The position numbers and the translations under genes are program-made. 64,000 nt of DNA from NCBI RefSeq assembly GCF_030549525.1, contig NZ_CP130831.1:4365501-4429500 (forward strand), read 5' to 3'. This document shows, one piece after another, positions 8,753 through 17,912 of the stretch (position 1 is its first letter; each line of letters starts with the position of its first letter). This DNA is from Stenotrophomonas sp. 704A1. GTDB taxonomy: Bacteria; Pseudomonadota; Gammaproteobacteria; Xanthomonadales; Xanthomonadaceae. The notes under the pieces were generated by a model, which ran no database searches, was not told the origin of the DNA, and saw only the letters and a program-made list of their open reading frames with translations.

Positions 8753-9310
8753 TTAAGGGCCGAACCCCACCGCCATTGAAACGACTTTCTCATCTCGGGT
8801 GAAGAAGCATATGTTGGATCCACCTTCCGCGAAGCCGCAGACGCGTTCAACGTCAAAGGAACCCAGCTTCGCTCGCGCAGCGTCCATCGAGCCGTATCCA
8901 CGCGCAGCACTGAGCGCCTTGGACGCTGGATCACCGATCGCAACCCCCTTTAGCCTCAGGCTCTTCAGGCCCTCAACACGGGCTGAGGATGGCCGATCGG
9001 CGGTGATCGATGAGACGCGAATCTCATCGATTGTTCGGAACTTCGGCTCAACGTCAGGGTTGGAGGTGACTATCACCTCCAGCTGAGTGGTTGGGTCCCG
9101 GTACCTACGCCGGATTAGACCCGAGGCATCTACTACCCTATCGCCCTCTCCATACCGGCGCAGGACCTCATGTTCACTATAGGCATGAGGAAGGTACGCT
9201 CCGTCGCGGAACACTTTTGATACGTAGTCGACCCCAGGCTTTCCCGCCGCAGAGCATGCGGCTGCGGCCAGCAGTCCAAGTCCAACCAAGGCGAATTTTC
9301 TTGTCTTCAT
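8753..9310 (-). CDS. Putative lipoprotein, possibly the immunity partner of the truncated RHS gene
   Basis: The 185-residue protein has a textbook lipoprotein signal, MKTRKFALVGLGLLAAAAC, with Cys19 as lipid-attachment site. The mature part contains a compact alpha/beta pattern with SITADRPSSARVEGLKSLRL and a second Cys pair region near CGFAEGGSNICFF that may form a disulfide. I do not recognise a family. It lies 50 bp downstream of, and on the same strand as, an RHS-type gene cut off after its first repeat-domain residues. Genes in this position commonly encode immunity proteins to the RHS toxin tip, so an immunity role is plausible by context only. Confidence 0.65.
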   Translation of the reverse strand: MKTRKFALVGLGLLAAAACSAAGKPGVDYVSKVFRDGAYLPHAYSEHEVLRRYGEGDRVVDASGLIRRRYRDPTTQLEVIVTSNPDVEPKFRTIDEIRVSSITADRPSSARVEGLKSLRLKGVAIGDPASKALSAARGYGSMDAARAKLGSFDVERVCGFAEGGSNICFFTRDEKVVSMAVGFGP

Positions 9311-9360
9311 ATGGTCTATGAATGCTCAGAAGAATGGAATGATCACCGGGCGCTCGTGGT

Positions 9361-9945
9361 TCATCCTCTGATAGGTGATCGGTTTTGAGGGAAGCGACGG
9401 AACATCAGTCCAGAAGGGGACTCGTAATCGGCTTCCTGCCGGTAGAAGTTGCCGGTCGCCGTGTTGATCGGGTCCCTCTCGAAAGGGATGCCTGGGTCAT
9501 GGGCATTGGCTGCGGCAGCGCTGTTCCTCGTGGCACGGGCGCCAGTTCCGTCCGTGGCCAAGCCAAGCCCTGCAGAGCAACGTTTTTGGCAGCCTCCGAA
9601 GTTCTTCTGAGGCTGCCCCACGCTGATCTCGGAGGCGAAAACTTTATCGCTCGCCTTTCCATTCACGTAGATCACTGCCGCCCAATTGTCGTTTCCGTAG
9701 CGGACCGTGACCACGGGCGGCTTGGTGCACTTGGGGTCCTGTTGGCAAGGGGCTTGGATCTTCCCAACCAGGAAGTTGACCGCCGCACCTACGCTCTCAA
9801 ACGAGCCAACCCCGCGGAACGACTGAACCTTGTAGAGAGGACCGTAGTAGGTGGCTGCATCTGCAGTCGATAGCCCCCCCAATGCCAAGCATAAAGAGAC
9901 GATCGCGGCAGCCTTGTGGCTGCGCAGAGACATGGCTGACGCCAT
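9361..9945 (-). pseudogene. 5' fragment of an RHS-repeat protein gene
   Basis: Translation from the ATG at 9945 (MASAMSLRSHKAAAI) gives a signal peptide ending near STADA, then about 130 residues with a secreted N-terminal domain containing two Cys pairs. The C-terminus reads PINTATGNFYRQEADYESP followed by SGLMFRR. This is the start of the DUF6531/RHS core, where PIN..TGN..q.e.DY....l.f.R.yns opens a protein normally over 1000 residues long. Here translation stops 12 residues later. The start was chosen because GGAG lies about 8 bp upstream of it. The gene is a stub; the repeat core and toxin tip are missing. The downstream lipoprotein gene survives. Confidence 0.75.
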
Positions 9946-10306
9946 TGGTGCACACTCCATGTGAACAGCGGTTGGCAAATCCGGCCAAGGGACTGTGTCC
10001 GGCATCAATCCCTAATGCACGGAACGAACTTCCTCCCCGGACCTGCCGAGGATCGGCAAATCCTAGAGCAAGCTAATGACAGATTTCGTGCAGCAGTGCA
10101 CGCTTCTGGGGAGAGCAGGAAGTTTGGTGTCTTTTGCACAGACTATGCCTGCCTTCCTGGTCACCAACTAAGCCGGCGACGACCGGCATAGTTCGACAAG
10201 CCATGTAGTCCTCTCACACCGGCAAGTATCGGTCGCCCCGTATCTAGGGATGCTCTGAAGAACTACTCGGGTAATGTCAGCCGCTGGCCTGCCGCCTGTG
10301 CATGCC
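9946..10306. other. Gene-free 361 bp between the RHS stub and the second comM repeat
   Basis: I see no coding sequence on either strand with convincing codon use. The segment is less GC-rich than the chromosome around it and must hold the promoter of the RHS stub. Its right end, from about 10300, changes abruptly into the comM repeat. A string at 10246-10265 (TCTAGGGATGCTCTGAAGAA) is reminiscent of insertion-sequence ends, but no matching end was found on the other side. Confidence 0.5.
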
Positions 10307-10570
10307 CATGCGCGGCAGCAGTCACGCGGCGGGCTGAACGCCCATCTGCCGCCGGCAGCGCTGCGTGCGTGTACACGCCTGGGCGACGCCGACCAGGACC
10401 TGCTGGAACAGGCCATCGAGCGGTTACAGCTGTCAGCCCGGGCGATGCACCGCATCCTGCGGGTGGCGCGCACGATCGCCGATCTTGCCGAGAGCGAGAC
10501 CATCCAGACCGCGCACCTGGCTGAGGCGATCGGCTACCGGCAGCTGGACCGCGGTACGCCCGGCGCGTAG
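10307..10570 (+). pseudogene. Direct repeat, copy 2: orphan 3' end of comM
   Basis: This is the second copy of the comM 3' end, 264 bp with about seven differences from 8169-8432. It encodes the last 87 residues of ComM (ARQQSRGGLNAHLPPAALRA onward), with Ser to Gly and Gly-Ala to Glu-Thr changes, and keeps the stop codon. Upstream homology stops within the preceding CCTGTGCATGCC. Because the sequence after this copy leads directly into the chromosomal helicase gene, this copy is likely the original chromosomal 3' end and copy 1 the end restored to the functional gene when the intervening segment arrived, or the reverse. A short peptide could be translated from an ATG at 10274 but is unlikely to function. 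Confidence 0.88.
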
Positions 10571-10666
10571 GCGCTGACGCCTCTCCCCGCGACCGCCGGC
10601 GCATGCGACCATGAAGGCCCCTGTCTTCTGTGCTGCCTGATCCGTCAGCAGCATGCCTGCCGATCG

Positions 10667-13600
10667 ATGAGTACTCTGCCGCCGCCGCTGTCCCCCACCG
10701 CCAACGCGCCGGACCCGCGGCCGTCACCCGCCACGCGTGGCGAGGCGCCCCTGGGTGAAACCCGCATGCGCGAGATCGCGGTACGGATCTCGCAGTATTT
10801 CCGCGATTTCCTCGGATCGGATTTCAAGCGCGCGCAGGCACCGCGTCGCCGCATCGTACTGACCAGCGATTCCGGCTTCCGTGCCGGCATGCGCACCGCG
10901 CCGTACCCGGCCCTGGACCGGGACCTGTGGAAGCTGATCAGCCGACCCTCGGGCGAGGAGCTTTCCTTCACCATCGGGCCGCGCAGCTATACCCGGCCGA
11001 TCAGCGCGACGCTGCGCCGGATTGTCGAAGAGCAGGTCAACGCCATCAACGAGACCGCCATCGCCACGGTGCGCGTGGCCGTGCTGGACAAGGCGCGCGC
11101 CAGCATGGCCGGCGCACTGGAAGATCCCGAAGCCTGGGTGGAATCGGTGCAGGGCGCCCTGGTCGATGCGATGTGCGTGCAGGTGGTGCGGCCACTGATC
11201 GCGCATCTGGCCGGCCCGCTGCAGGGACAGGCGTACTGGGTGATGGATTCGCTGCACGCGGCCGAATCGGACCTGGTCAGCCGCGCCGTTGTCGATCTGC
11301 ACCAGACGCTGCCGGAGGTGCTGGCCCGCCTGCTGGCCACGGGCGACGAGCTGCCGCTGCAGCAGGCCTGCGAGCACCAGCTGACCCGCGACGGCACGAT
11401 CAGCGCGTTGATCGCCTTCTTCGAGAACTTCGTGGCGGCCGATGCCTTCCACGAGTTCCGGGATCTGGAAACCTATGTCGCCACCGGCGATGGCCTGCAG
11501 CTCTATCTGTACGTGGGCGCGCTCAAGTACGCGGGCGTGCAGTACCCGGTGTTCTACCTGCCCTTGGACGTGGTGCGGACCAAGGACGGTTCCGGTTACA
11601 CCCTCACCCTGACCAACCGCCTGTTCGCCAACCGCCGCGCCATCGACTTCGTGCTGCAGGAACTGGCGACCGGCATGGCCCGCGAATGGGTGTCGCCGAT
11701 CCAGGAACGCATCCAGTACATCGACCCGGCACAGAGCCTGTTCGAGGTGGCGGCGTCGCTGTTCCGGCAGGTCGCCAATGCGGTCGATCTGGGTGGCGAG
11801 GTCTCGCTGTCCTCGTCGGCCAGCGAGGCCTCGACCGCCACCGTTGCGCTGTCGCCGGCCCTGCACCTGGCTGCATTCGAGCGGGCCGACGAGGCGCTGC
11901 TGAATGATTTCGAGGAGATCATCGACCAGGCCCGCAATGGTGGGTCGAAGCTGGTGGATCTGTTCCACGGCATGGTGGAGGGCGTGCTGATGCGCAACCC
12001 CGAGCCGATCGGCCAGCAGGTGGAGTCCGCCTGGGATGCGCTGCCGCTGGTCGACCGCATGGTGTTCGATTCGCCCATTCCGTTGAACGAGGAACAGCGC
12101 AGGATCCTGCTGGCCGTGCGCGAGCCGCAGGGCCGCATCGTGGTGGTGGAAGGCCCGCCGGGTACCGGCAAGTCGCACACCATCACCGCCATCGCGGCCG
12201 ACTGCGCGTTCAACAAGAAGAGCTGCCTGGTGCTGTCGGACAAGACCGAAGCGCTGGATGTGGTGTACGACAAGCTGTCCGATGCGATGAGCCGGGTCCG
12301 CCACGACCGTGATTTCCCCAACCCGATCCTGCGGCTGGGCCAGCAGGCGGCCAACTTCAAGCGCCTGACCTCCACCGGCACGGTCAGCCAGATTTCGGCC
12401 TTCGCCAAGGCCATGAAGGCCAACCAGCCCGCGCTTGAACGCGAGCGCCAGGACACCGCGAGCATGCTCAGGCAGGCCATCGACGGTACCGTGCAGACGC
12501 TGGGACGGGTGTCGCTTGCCGCAGTGAAGGCCATGCATGAGCAGGAAGCAGAGCTGGGCGAGCGCGCGCCGGCGGTGCTGCAGCAGGTGCATGCGGTGAT
12601 GGACGCCGAGGTGCTGCCCGAACTGGAGGCGGTGACCGCGCAGGCCGACGTGCTGCAGGCCTACCTGGCCCATCTGTTCGGCAGCACCGACTACACCCCG
12701 GCCACGCTGGAACAGCGGATCCGCCGCGATGCGGTGGTGACCGCCTTCCTGGCCGAGCGTGCGGTGGCCGACTGGGCACTGTTCGAATCGCTGGATGCCG
12801 ATCAGCTGCGGCTGCTGGGCAGCCTGCTGCTGCAATACCAGCAGCTGAAAATGCCGGTGCTGGGCTATCTGCTGCGCGGCAGCGCGGTGCGTGCACTGGA
12901 ACTGCAGCTCAACCAGCTGAAGACCACCCGGCCGCTGCTGCTCCGGCAGGATGCGGCACGCCTGCACGGCATCGTGCAGGACGCCAACGCACTGCGCATG
13001 AAGCTGCAGGCCGAGGACCTGGGCGCCGAACTGGCCGCGAGCTACCGGCAGATCGCGCATGCGGCCGCGCCGGGCCCCGGCGCTGCGGTCGCGCAGCAGG
13101 CCATGGCCCTGCTGACCCGGCTCAACCCGGCCATCGTGCACGCCCTGCTGGCCGAGCCGAAGGACGATCCCACGCTGTGGGCGCTGACCCTGCGCTTCCT
13201 GCACGGTTGGATGGCCACGCGCAGGGCCTTCGTGGAGGCACCGCAGTACGACTACGTGGGCACCAAGAGCAAGCTGGAACGCCTCAACACCTCGGTGATG
13301 AACGCGCACGTGGATGCGCGCCTGATCAGCTTCATGGACCACCACCGTGCCGATGCACGCGCCCTGGCCGGCGTGATCGCCAATCGGCAGAAGTTCCCGG
13401 TGGACAAGTTCGAGAGCGTGCGCGAGTCGTTCCCGGTGATGATCGCCAGCATCCGCGAGTTCGGCGAGTACATGCCGCTGGCACCGGACCTGTTCGACGT
13501 GCTGGTGATCGACGAAGGCTCGCAGGTGTCGGTGGCGCAGGCACTGCCGGCGCTGCTGCGTGCGCGCAAGGTGGTGGTGCTGGGCGACTCCAAGCAGTTC

Positions 13601-15013
13601 TCCAACGTGAAGGCGGCCAATGCCAGCATCGCGTTGAACGACAAGTACCGGTCGGACCTGGTGAACTACTTCCGCAGCAACGTCAGCCAGCAGGCCGACG
13701 TGCTGGAGCGGCTGGCCATGTTCGATGTGAAGCGCTCGGTGCTGGAGTTCTGCTCGCTGTCGGCGTCCTACTCGGTGATGCTGCGCAAGCACTTCCGCAG
13801 TTATGCCGAGCTGATCGGCTTCTCGTCATCCACCTTCTACAACCACCAGCTGCAGGCGCTGAAGATCCGCAGCCGGCCGCTGCAGGAGGTGATCCGTTTC
13901 AGCCAGGTCGATGCCAGCGCGCACCGCACCAGTCGCAGCACCAACGATGCCGAGGCAGCGTTCATCGTCGAACGGCTGGTCGAGCTGCTCGACAGCGATG
14001 CCCCGCCGACCGTTGGCATCATCACGCCCTTCCGCGAACAGCAGACGCTGCTGTCCAGGGCGCTGTTCAACCACGCGCGCGGGCGCGAGTTCGAAGAGCG
14101 CCTGCGCCTGAAGGTGATGACCGTCGATTCCTGCCAGGGTGAGGAACGCGGCCTGATCTTCTATTCCATGGTCGCCACTGCGGGACAGGATGCATTGAAC
14201 TACATCTTCCCGGTCAGCCTGAGTGGCGCGGTCGACGCGGTGGAAGACAAGCTGAAGGTGCAGCGGCTCAATGTCGGCTTCTCCCGCGCGCAGGAGGCGA
14301 TCTGGATCGTGCATTCGATGCCTGTGGAGGCCTTCCGCGGTGCGATCGGCCAGGCGCTGCGTTACTACGCCCGCCAGCTGGACCGCCCTGCGCCGGATGC
14401 CGCGCAGACCGATGCCCGCAGCCCGATGGAGACCAAGGTGCTGCATTGGCTGCAGCAGACGCCGTTCGTGCAGGCCCACGGCGATGCGGTGGAGATCATT
14501 CCGCAGTTCCCGGTGGGCGACTACCTGCGCCAGCTGGACCCGACCTACCAGCACCCGGCGTGGCGCGTGGATTTCCTGGTGACCGTGCAGACCGTGCGCG
14601 GCGCGCTGCAGATCGTCATCGAGTACGACGGCTTCGAGTTCCATTTCCGCCGCGACAAAGCGGTGCACGTGGGCAATCACGAGCGCTATCTGGTGGAGGC
14701 CGACGTCGAGCGCCAGCTGACGCTGGAAAGCTACGGCTATCGCTTCCTGCGCATCAACCGCTTCAACCTGGGCAGTGATCCGGTGCAGACGCTGTCCGAC
14801 CGGCTGTATCGCCTGATTGAAGTGGCCGGCACGGAGATCCGTTCGGCCGCGGTCGATCAGGTGATCGAGCAGGTGCAGGGGCTGGAGTCGAAGGAAAAGA
14901 AGGTCTGCAGCCGCTGCGGGCAGATCCGCGACCAGGACGCATTCTTCGACCCGGACCTGCGCGGCGGTGCCGGCGGCAGTGGCCGCATCTGCATGCCCTG
15001 CAAGAGCGGCTAG
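10667..15013 (+). CDS. Superfamily 1 helicase fused to a restriction-endonuclease-fold nuclease and a C-terminal zinc finger
   Basis: The 1448-residue protein combines a DNA2/UPF1-like helicase with a nuclease. Walker A GPPGTGKS is at residues 496-503, an internal region of about 400 residues separates it from Walker B (VIDEGSQ, D949), motif III GDSKQF follows, then VGIITPFREQQ, VDSCQGEE (about 1153) and the arginine-finger motif VGFSRAQE (about 1203). Residues 1270-1390 look like a PD-(D/E)XK/Vsr-type nuclease: RVDFLV with Asp near 1302, IEYDG with Glu near 1319, then a conserved end VERQLTLESYGYRFLRINRF. The tail has CSRCG and CMPC, a probable four-Cys zinc finger. The N-terminal 450 residues are unknown. 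The start at 10667 lacks a clear ribosome site. The combination suggests DNA repair or phage defence; neither is shown. Confidence 0.85.
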   Translation: MSTLPPPLSPTANAPDPRPSPATRGEAPLGETRMREIAVRISQYFRDFLGSDFKRAQAPRRRIVLTSDSGFRAGMRTAPYPALDRDLWKLISRPSGEELSFTIGPRSYTRPISATLRRIVEEQVNAINETAIATVRVAVLDKARASMAGALEDPEAWVESVQGALVDAMCVQVVRPLIAHLAGPLQGQAYWVMDSLHAAESDLVSRAVVDLHQTLPEVLARLLATGDELPLQQACEHQLTRDGTISALIAFFENFVAADAFHEFRDLETYVATGDGLQLYLYVGALKYAGVQYPVFYLPLDVVRTKDGSGYTLTLTNRLFANRRAIDFVLQELATGMAREWVSPIQERIQYIDPAQSLFEVAASLFRQVANAVDLGGEVSLSSSASEASTATVALSPALHLAAFERADEALLNDFEEIIDQARNGGSKLVDLFHGMVEGVLMRNPEPIGQQVESAWDALPLVDRMVFDSPIPLNEEQRRILLAVREPQGRIVVVEGPPGTGKSHTITAIAADCAFNKKSCLVLSDKTEALDVVYDKLSDAMSRVRHDRDFPNPILRLGQQAANFKRLTSTGTVSQISAFAKAMKANQPALERERQDTASMLRQAIDGTVQTLGRVSLAAVKAMHEQEAELGERAPAVLQQVHAVMDAEVLPELEAVTAQADVLQAYLAHLFGSTDYTPATLEQRIRRDAVVTAFLAERAVADWALFESLDADQLRLLGSLLLQYQQLKMPVLGYLLRGSAVRALELQLNQLKTTRPLLLRQDAARLHGIVQDANALRMKLQAEDLGAELAASYRQIAHAAAPGPGAAVAQQAMALLTRLNPAIVHALLAEPKDDPTLWALTLRFLHGWMATRRAFVEAPQYDYVGTKSKLERLNTSVMNAHVDARLISFMDHHRADARALAGVIANRQKFPVDKFESVRESFPVMIASIREFGEYMPLAPDLFDVLVIDEGSQVSVAQALPALLRARKVVVLGDSKQFSNVKAANASIALNDKYRSDLVNYFRSNVSQQADVLERLAMFDVKRSVLEFCSLSASYSVMLRKHFRSYAELIGFSSSTFYNHQLQALKIRSRPLQEVIRFSQVDASAHRTSRSTNDAEAAFIVERLVELLDSDAPPTVGIITPFREQQTLLSRALFNHARGREFEERLRLKVMTVDSCQGEERGLIFYSMVATAGQDALNYIFPVSLSGAVDAVEDKLKVQRLNVGFSRAQEAIWIVHSMPVEAFRGAIGQALRYYARQLDRPAPDAAQTDARSPMETKVLHWLQQTPFVQAHGDAVEIIPQFPVGDYLRQLDPTYQHPAWRVDFLVTVQTVRGALQIVIEYDGFEFHFRRDKAVHVGNHERYLVEADVERQLTLESYGYRFLRINRFNLGSDPVQTLSDRLYRLIEVAGTEIRSAAVDQVIEQVQGLESKEKKVCSRCGQIRDQDAFFDPDLRGGAGGSGRICMPCKSG

Positions 15014-15384
15014 GCCGTATTGCGGGCGGCCCGGTCGCGGAGTGCCACTGCCGCCAGCCGCCGGCTGACCAGTCCGTACAGCGCTTCCAGTTCGGCGGCG
15101 CGTTCGGCGGTCATGTTCGCGCCGAACAGAACCCGCGACAGCGCCTCCGGATGCGTATCGGCGGGGAAGCGCACGCGGTCGCGATACACCTTCTGCAGCA
15201 CCAGCCAGGCCGGCCGCAGCCCGCCCCCGGGCAGCGGGCCGACCACGCGGTCATAGATCTGCCAGAACTGGTATTCGGCTTTGAGGTCGACCGCCGGTGC
15301 CGCGAACGGAACCGGACGCGAACGTCCGTTGGCGCGCCGGCGCAGCAGTGGAAGCGGGATCGACTGGGGGGACGGTTGGGCCAT
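15010..15384 (-). CDS. Small conserved-looking protein of unknown function
   Basis: The 124-residue product starts MAQPSPQSIPLPLLRRRANG and has a basic Pro-rich N-terminus, a central FWQIYDRVVGPLPGGGLRP segment and a helical Ala/Arg-rich C-terminus (GANMTAERAAELEALYGLV). No signal or membrane span is present. I prefer the ATG at 15384; the frame is open further up but those residues appear non-coding. It converges on the helicase gene so closely that the two stop codons share the palindrome CTAG (15010-15013). I do not recognise a family. Confidence 0.62.
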   Translation of the reverse strand: MAQPSPQSIPLPLLRRRANGRSRPVPFAAPAVDLKAEYQFWQIYDRVVGPLPGGGLRPAWLVLQKVYRDRVRFPADTHPEALSRVLFGANMTAERAAELEALYGLVSRRLAAVALRDRAARNTA

Positions 15385-15527
15385 GGGGACAGCATGCCCC
15401 GGCAACATTGTGGGAACCTTGCGTTGATGCGCGGATATCGCTGCGGATTGTGCAAAGTGCGGCGGAAGGGCCTCGCGTTGTGGATGCCGGCCTGGGTTGG
15501 TGGCGTGCGTCGGCGCCGGAGGGATTC

Positions 15528-15551
15528 CGCCGGGCATGGCCCGGCGCTACC
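15528..15551 (-). repeat. GTAG-type REP palindrome
   Basis: CGCCGGGC-ATG-GCCCGGCG (15528-15546) is a perfect 8-bp stem followed by CTACC, i.e. GGTAG at the base of the stem when read on the minus strand. This is the structure of GTAG REP elements, known as SMAGs in Stenotrophomonas. It sits between two minus-strand genes. Confidence 0.8.
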
Positions 15552-15593
15552 GGAGCTGGCGGCCGCGCGTGCGATGCGGCGGTGGGGGTCTGC

Positions 15594-17912
15594 TCAGAAG
15601 GCCATCGAGGTGCTGAACATCAGCTGCCGTGGAGCGCTGCGCTGCAGGGTCTGGTAGTCCCCCGAGAACGATGAGCCGGCGATGGTGGCGGTGCCGATGT
15701 TGTTGCGGTTGAACAGGTTGCTCACGTCCAGCCGCAGCTCCAGCCCGGGCAGCACGCTGTGCTCGCCCAGCCTGTAGGCCGCATAGGTGTTGACCTGCCA
15801 GAACGTCGGCACGCGGATGTCATTTTCATAGGTGAAGGGCTGGCGCAGGTAGGAGGTGCTGGTGGCACCGAAGCGCCAGTCACCGACGTGCGCCGATAGA
15901 TCGCTGACCAGCGAGAGCTGCGGGTAGCCCGGCTGTGCATTGCCCTTGATCGGGTACACGGTATCGCCCACCACGAAATCACTGTCGTAGTACGAACGGG
16001 CAACGGCGATGCCCTGGTAGAACTGCAGGTGTTCGGTCAGGTCGGCGGTGATGCCGAGGTCGGCACCAATGACATGCATCTTCGGCATCAGGCGCACGGT
16101 GTTGATCTGCGCGAACTGGGTGCCGATCGCCGCCGACAGCAGGCGGTTGCGGATATCGTTGTAGAACACATCGGCGGTGACCGTCAGCCCGTCGAAGCGG
16201 TGGCTGGCACCGACGGTCAGGTTCCAGTTCTTCTCCGGACGCAGCGTGCCGGCCACACGGTCGAATTCTTCCTGGTCGGTGATGGTCCAGGCCGAGGCGG
16301 TGTAGCCGATGTTGCCGCGCTGGGCCACGCGATAGCCGTTCATGGTATTGGCCAGGTCGATGAAGGCATCGGTCTTTTCGGTCGGGCTCCAGAACAGCGA
16401 GACATGCGGCAGGAAGTTGCTCCTGGCACGCAGCATGCCGTTCACCGGCCGGTCCGGCGCATCGCCGATGCCACCGCCGCGGGTGCTGAAGTCCACGGCC
16501 TTGAAGCCCACGCCCAGCGTGAGCGTGTCGGCCAACGCGATATCGTCATGCAGGTAGAACTGGCGCGAGCGCGTCACCCAGCTCGACTGATTGTCGGTCT
16601 GGAATGCGGGCCCGTACACATCGAACGGGCCGATGGCCTTCAGCGGCCTGCCTTCGCCCAGCAGCGGCTGCTGGTACCACTCGGTCTTTGCCGCGGCTTT
16701 GCTTTTCTCCTGCCAGAAGCCCGCCGTGAACGTGTGCACACCGGCCTCGAACTGCAGATTGAACATGCCACCCAGCCGGTTGAGATGCGGCGTCTGTACC
16801 TGCTCGGAGAACGGTGGGCCGTTGGGTGACGGCACGGTCGGGTCGGTCAGGGTGGCCTGGGTGTGGCTGTTGGCGTTGTACAGCTGCACGTTGCCGCTGA
16901 GTGCGGGCGTGATCTGGAAGCGGTGGTTGATCGAGGCGACGCGGTCGCGGGTCACCTGGCCGGTGTCGTAGGGGATCAGCTCGGACAGCTCACCGCAGGT
17001 GTAGGCGCCGCAGGATCTGTCGGCGTTTTCCGGCGAGGCCACGTAGTACGCCCACGCATAGTCCGGATAGAAGCTGTCGGCCTTCCAGCCCAGCGTGCGG
17101 ATCATATCGAAGGAGATGTTGTTGTAACCCCACACCGCCGCCTTGCTGTCGGACACGAACACGGTGAAGTCACCCCAGGCCACCTCCTGCTGCGCCTTCA
17201 GATCGCCGCGCAGGAAGTGCTGGGTGCCGCCGCCCTGGTACTTGTCGGCCGAGACGCGCTGCAGATCGACCAGCAGCTTCGGGCCGTGTTCGCCCAGCTG
17301 GCCGCTCTGGCCGGAGACGGTGGTAACCAGCGTGTTGTTGCTGCCCACGCCCTGCCTGATGCGCAGGCTGGGGCTGTCCTGCAGCTCGGCCAGACGGTAT
17401 TCCAGGCTGCCGCCGTTGACGCTGCTGGAGAACACGCTGACCGGTGCGCCACCCGGGCTGACGGTGATCGAGCCGATACCATCGGGCACGCCGACATTGA
17501 CCACGCTGGTGCCGGTAAGCGAGAGGAAACCGCTGTCGTTCAACGGCACGCCTTCAAAGGTGACGCCCATTTCATTCATGCGGAAGCCGCGCACGAACAG
17601 GCTGGTGGCGGAGATGTCCAGGCCGAGGCCATCGGTGGCGGTGTAGCTGGCACCGGGTACCTGCTTGAGCATGGCCAGGCCATTGTTGCCGGTCACCATT
17701 GCGTCCAGGTCGGTGGCGTTGATGCGGTAGCGGTTCGGGCCGACCACCTGGGTGGGGGCAACGGCCGCGCCGCGTGGGGTGGCGATGACCTGCAGCGCGT
17801 TCAGGGTGGTGGGCGCATCGTGCGCGCCATCGCTGGACGCGGCGGCGTGCAGCGGGATGACGAGGGCGACGCCGATCGCCAACGCAAGGAGGGTCGTGGC
17901 TGGGGTGTTCAT
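15594..17912 (-). CDS. TonB-dependent outer-membrane receptor
   Basis: The 772-residue protein has a signal peptide (MNTPATTLLALAIGVALVIP), a plug domain from about residue 60 with ATSLFVRGFRMNEMGVTFEG and VNGGSLEYRL, and a long beta-barrel. It ends RQLMFSTSMAF, with the C-terminal Phe needed for outer-membrane insertion. No classical TonB box is obvious; LNALQVIATPR near residue 40 may serve. Such receptors import ferric siderophores, vitamins or sugars using TonB-transmitted energy. The barrel contains a Cys pair near RSCGAYTCGE. No adjacent FecR/sigma pair or hydrolase identifies the ligand, and I see no clear Fur box in the 353 bp upstream. The ligand is unknown. Confidence 0.9.
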   Translation of the reverse strand: MNTPATTLLALAIGVALVIPLHAAASSDGAHDAPTTLNALQVIATPRGAAVAPTQVVGPNRYRINATDLDAMVTGNNGLAMLKQVPGASYTATDGLGLDISATSLFVRGFRMNEMGVTFEGVPLNDSGFLSLTGTSVVNVGVPDGIGSITVSPGGAPVSVFSSSVNGGSLEYRLAELQDSPSLRIRQGVGSNNTLVTTVSGQSGQLGEHGPKLLVDLQRVSADKYQGGGTQHFLRGDLKAQQEVAWGDFTVFVSDSKAAVWGYNNISFDMIRTLGWKADSFYPDYAWAYYVASPENADRSCGAYTCGELSELIPYDTGQVTRDRVASINHRFQITPALSGNVQLYNANSHTQATLTDPTVPSPNGPPFSEQVQTPHLNRLGGMFNLQFEAGVHTFTAGFWQEKSKAAAKTEWYQQPLLGEGRPLKAIGPFDVYGPAFQTDNQSSWVTRSRQFYLHDDIALADTLTLGVGFKAVDFSTRGGGIGDAPDRPVNGMLRARSNFLPHVSLFWSPTEKTDAFIDLANTMNGYRVAQRGNIGYTASAWTITDQEEFDRVAGTLRPEKNWNLTVGASHRFDGLTVTADVFYNDIRNRLLSAAIGTQFAQINTVRLMPKMHVIGADLGITADLTEHLQFYQGIAVARSYYDSDFVVGDTVYPIKGNAQPGYPQLSLVSDLSAHVGDWRFGATSTSYLRQPFTYENDIRVPTFWQVNTYAAYRLGEHSVLPGLELRLDVSNLFNRNNIGTATIAGSSFSGDYQTLQRSAPRQLMFSTSMAF

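Noticed and set aside
10246..10265. Insertion-sequence end
   Set aside because: The string resembles IS termini but no inverted partner, target duplication or transposase was found.
10274..10570. Second ComM-like gene
   Set aside because: Only the last 87 residues of ComM are present, without Walker motifs, so it is a repeat fragment.
10724..13792. 1022-codon open frame on the minus strand opposite the helicase
   Set aside because: The plus-strand helicase has all motifs in order; the opposite frame has no recognisable domain and biased composition.
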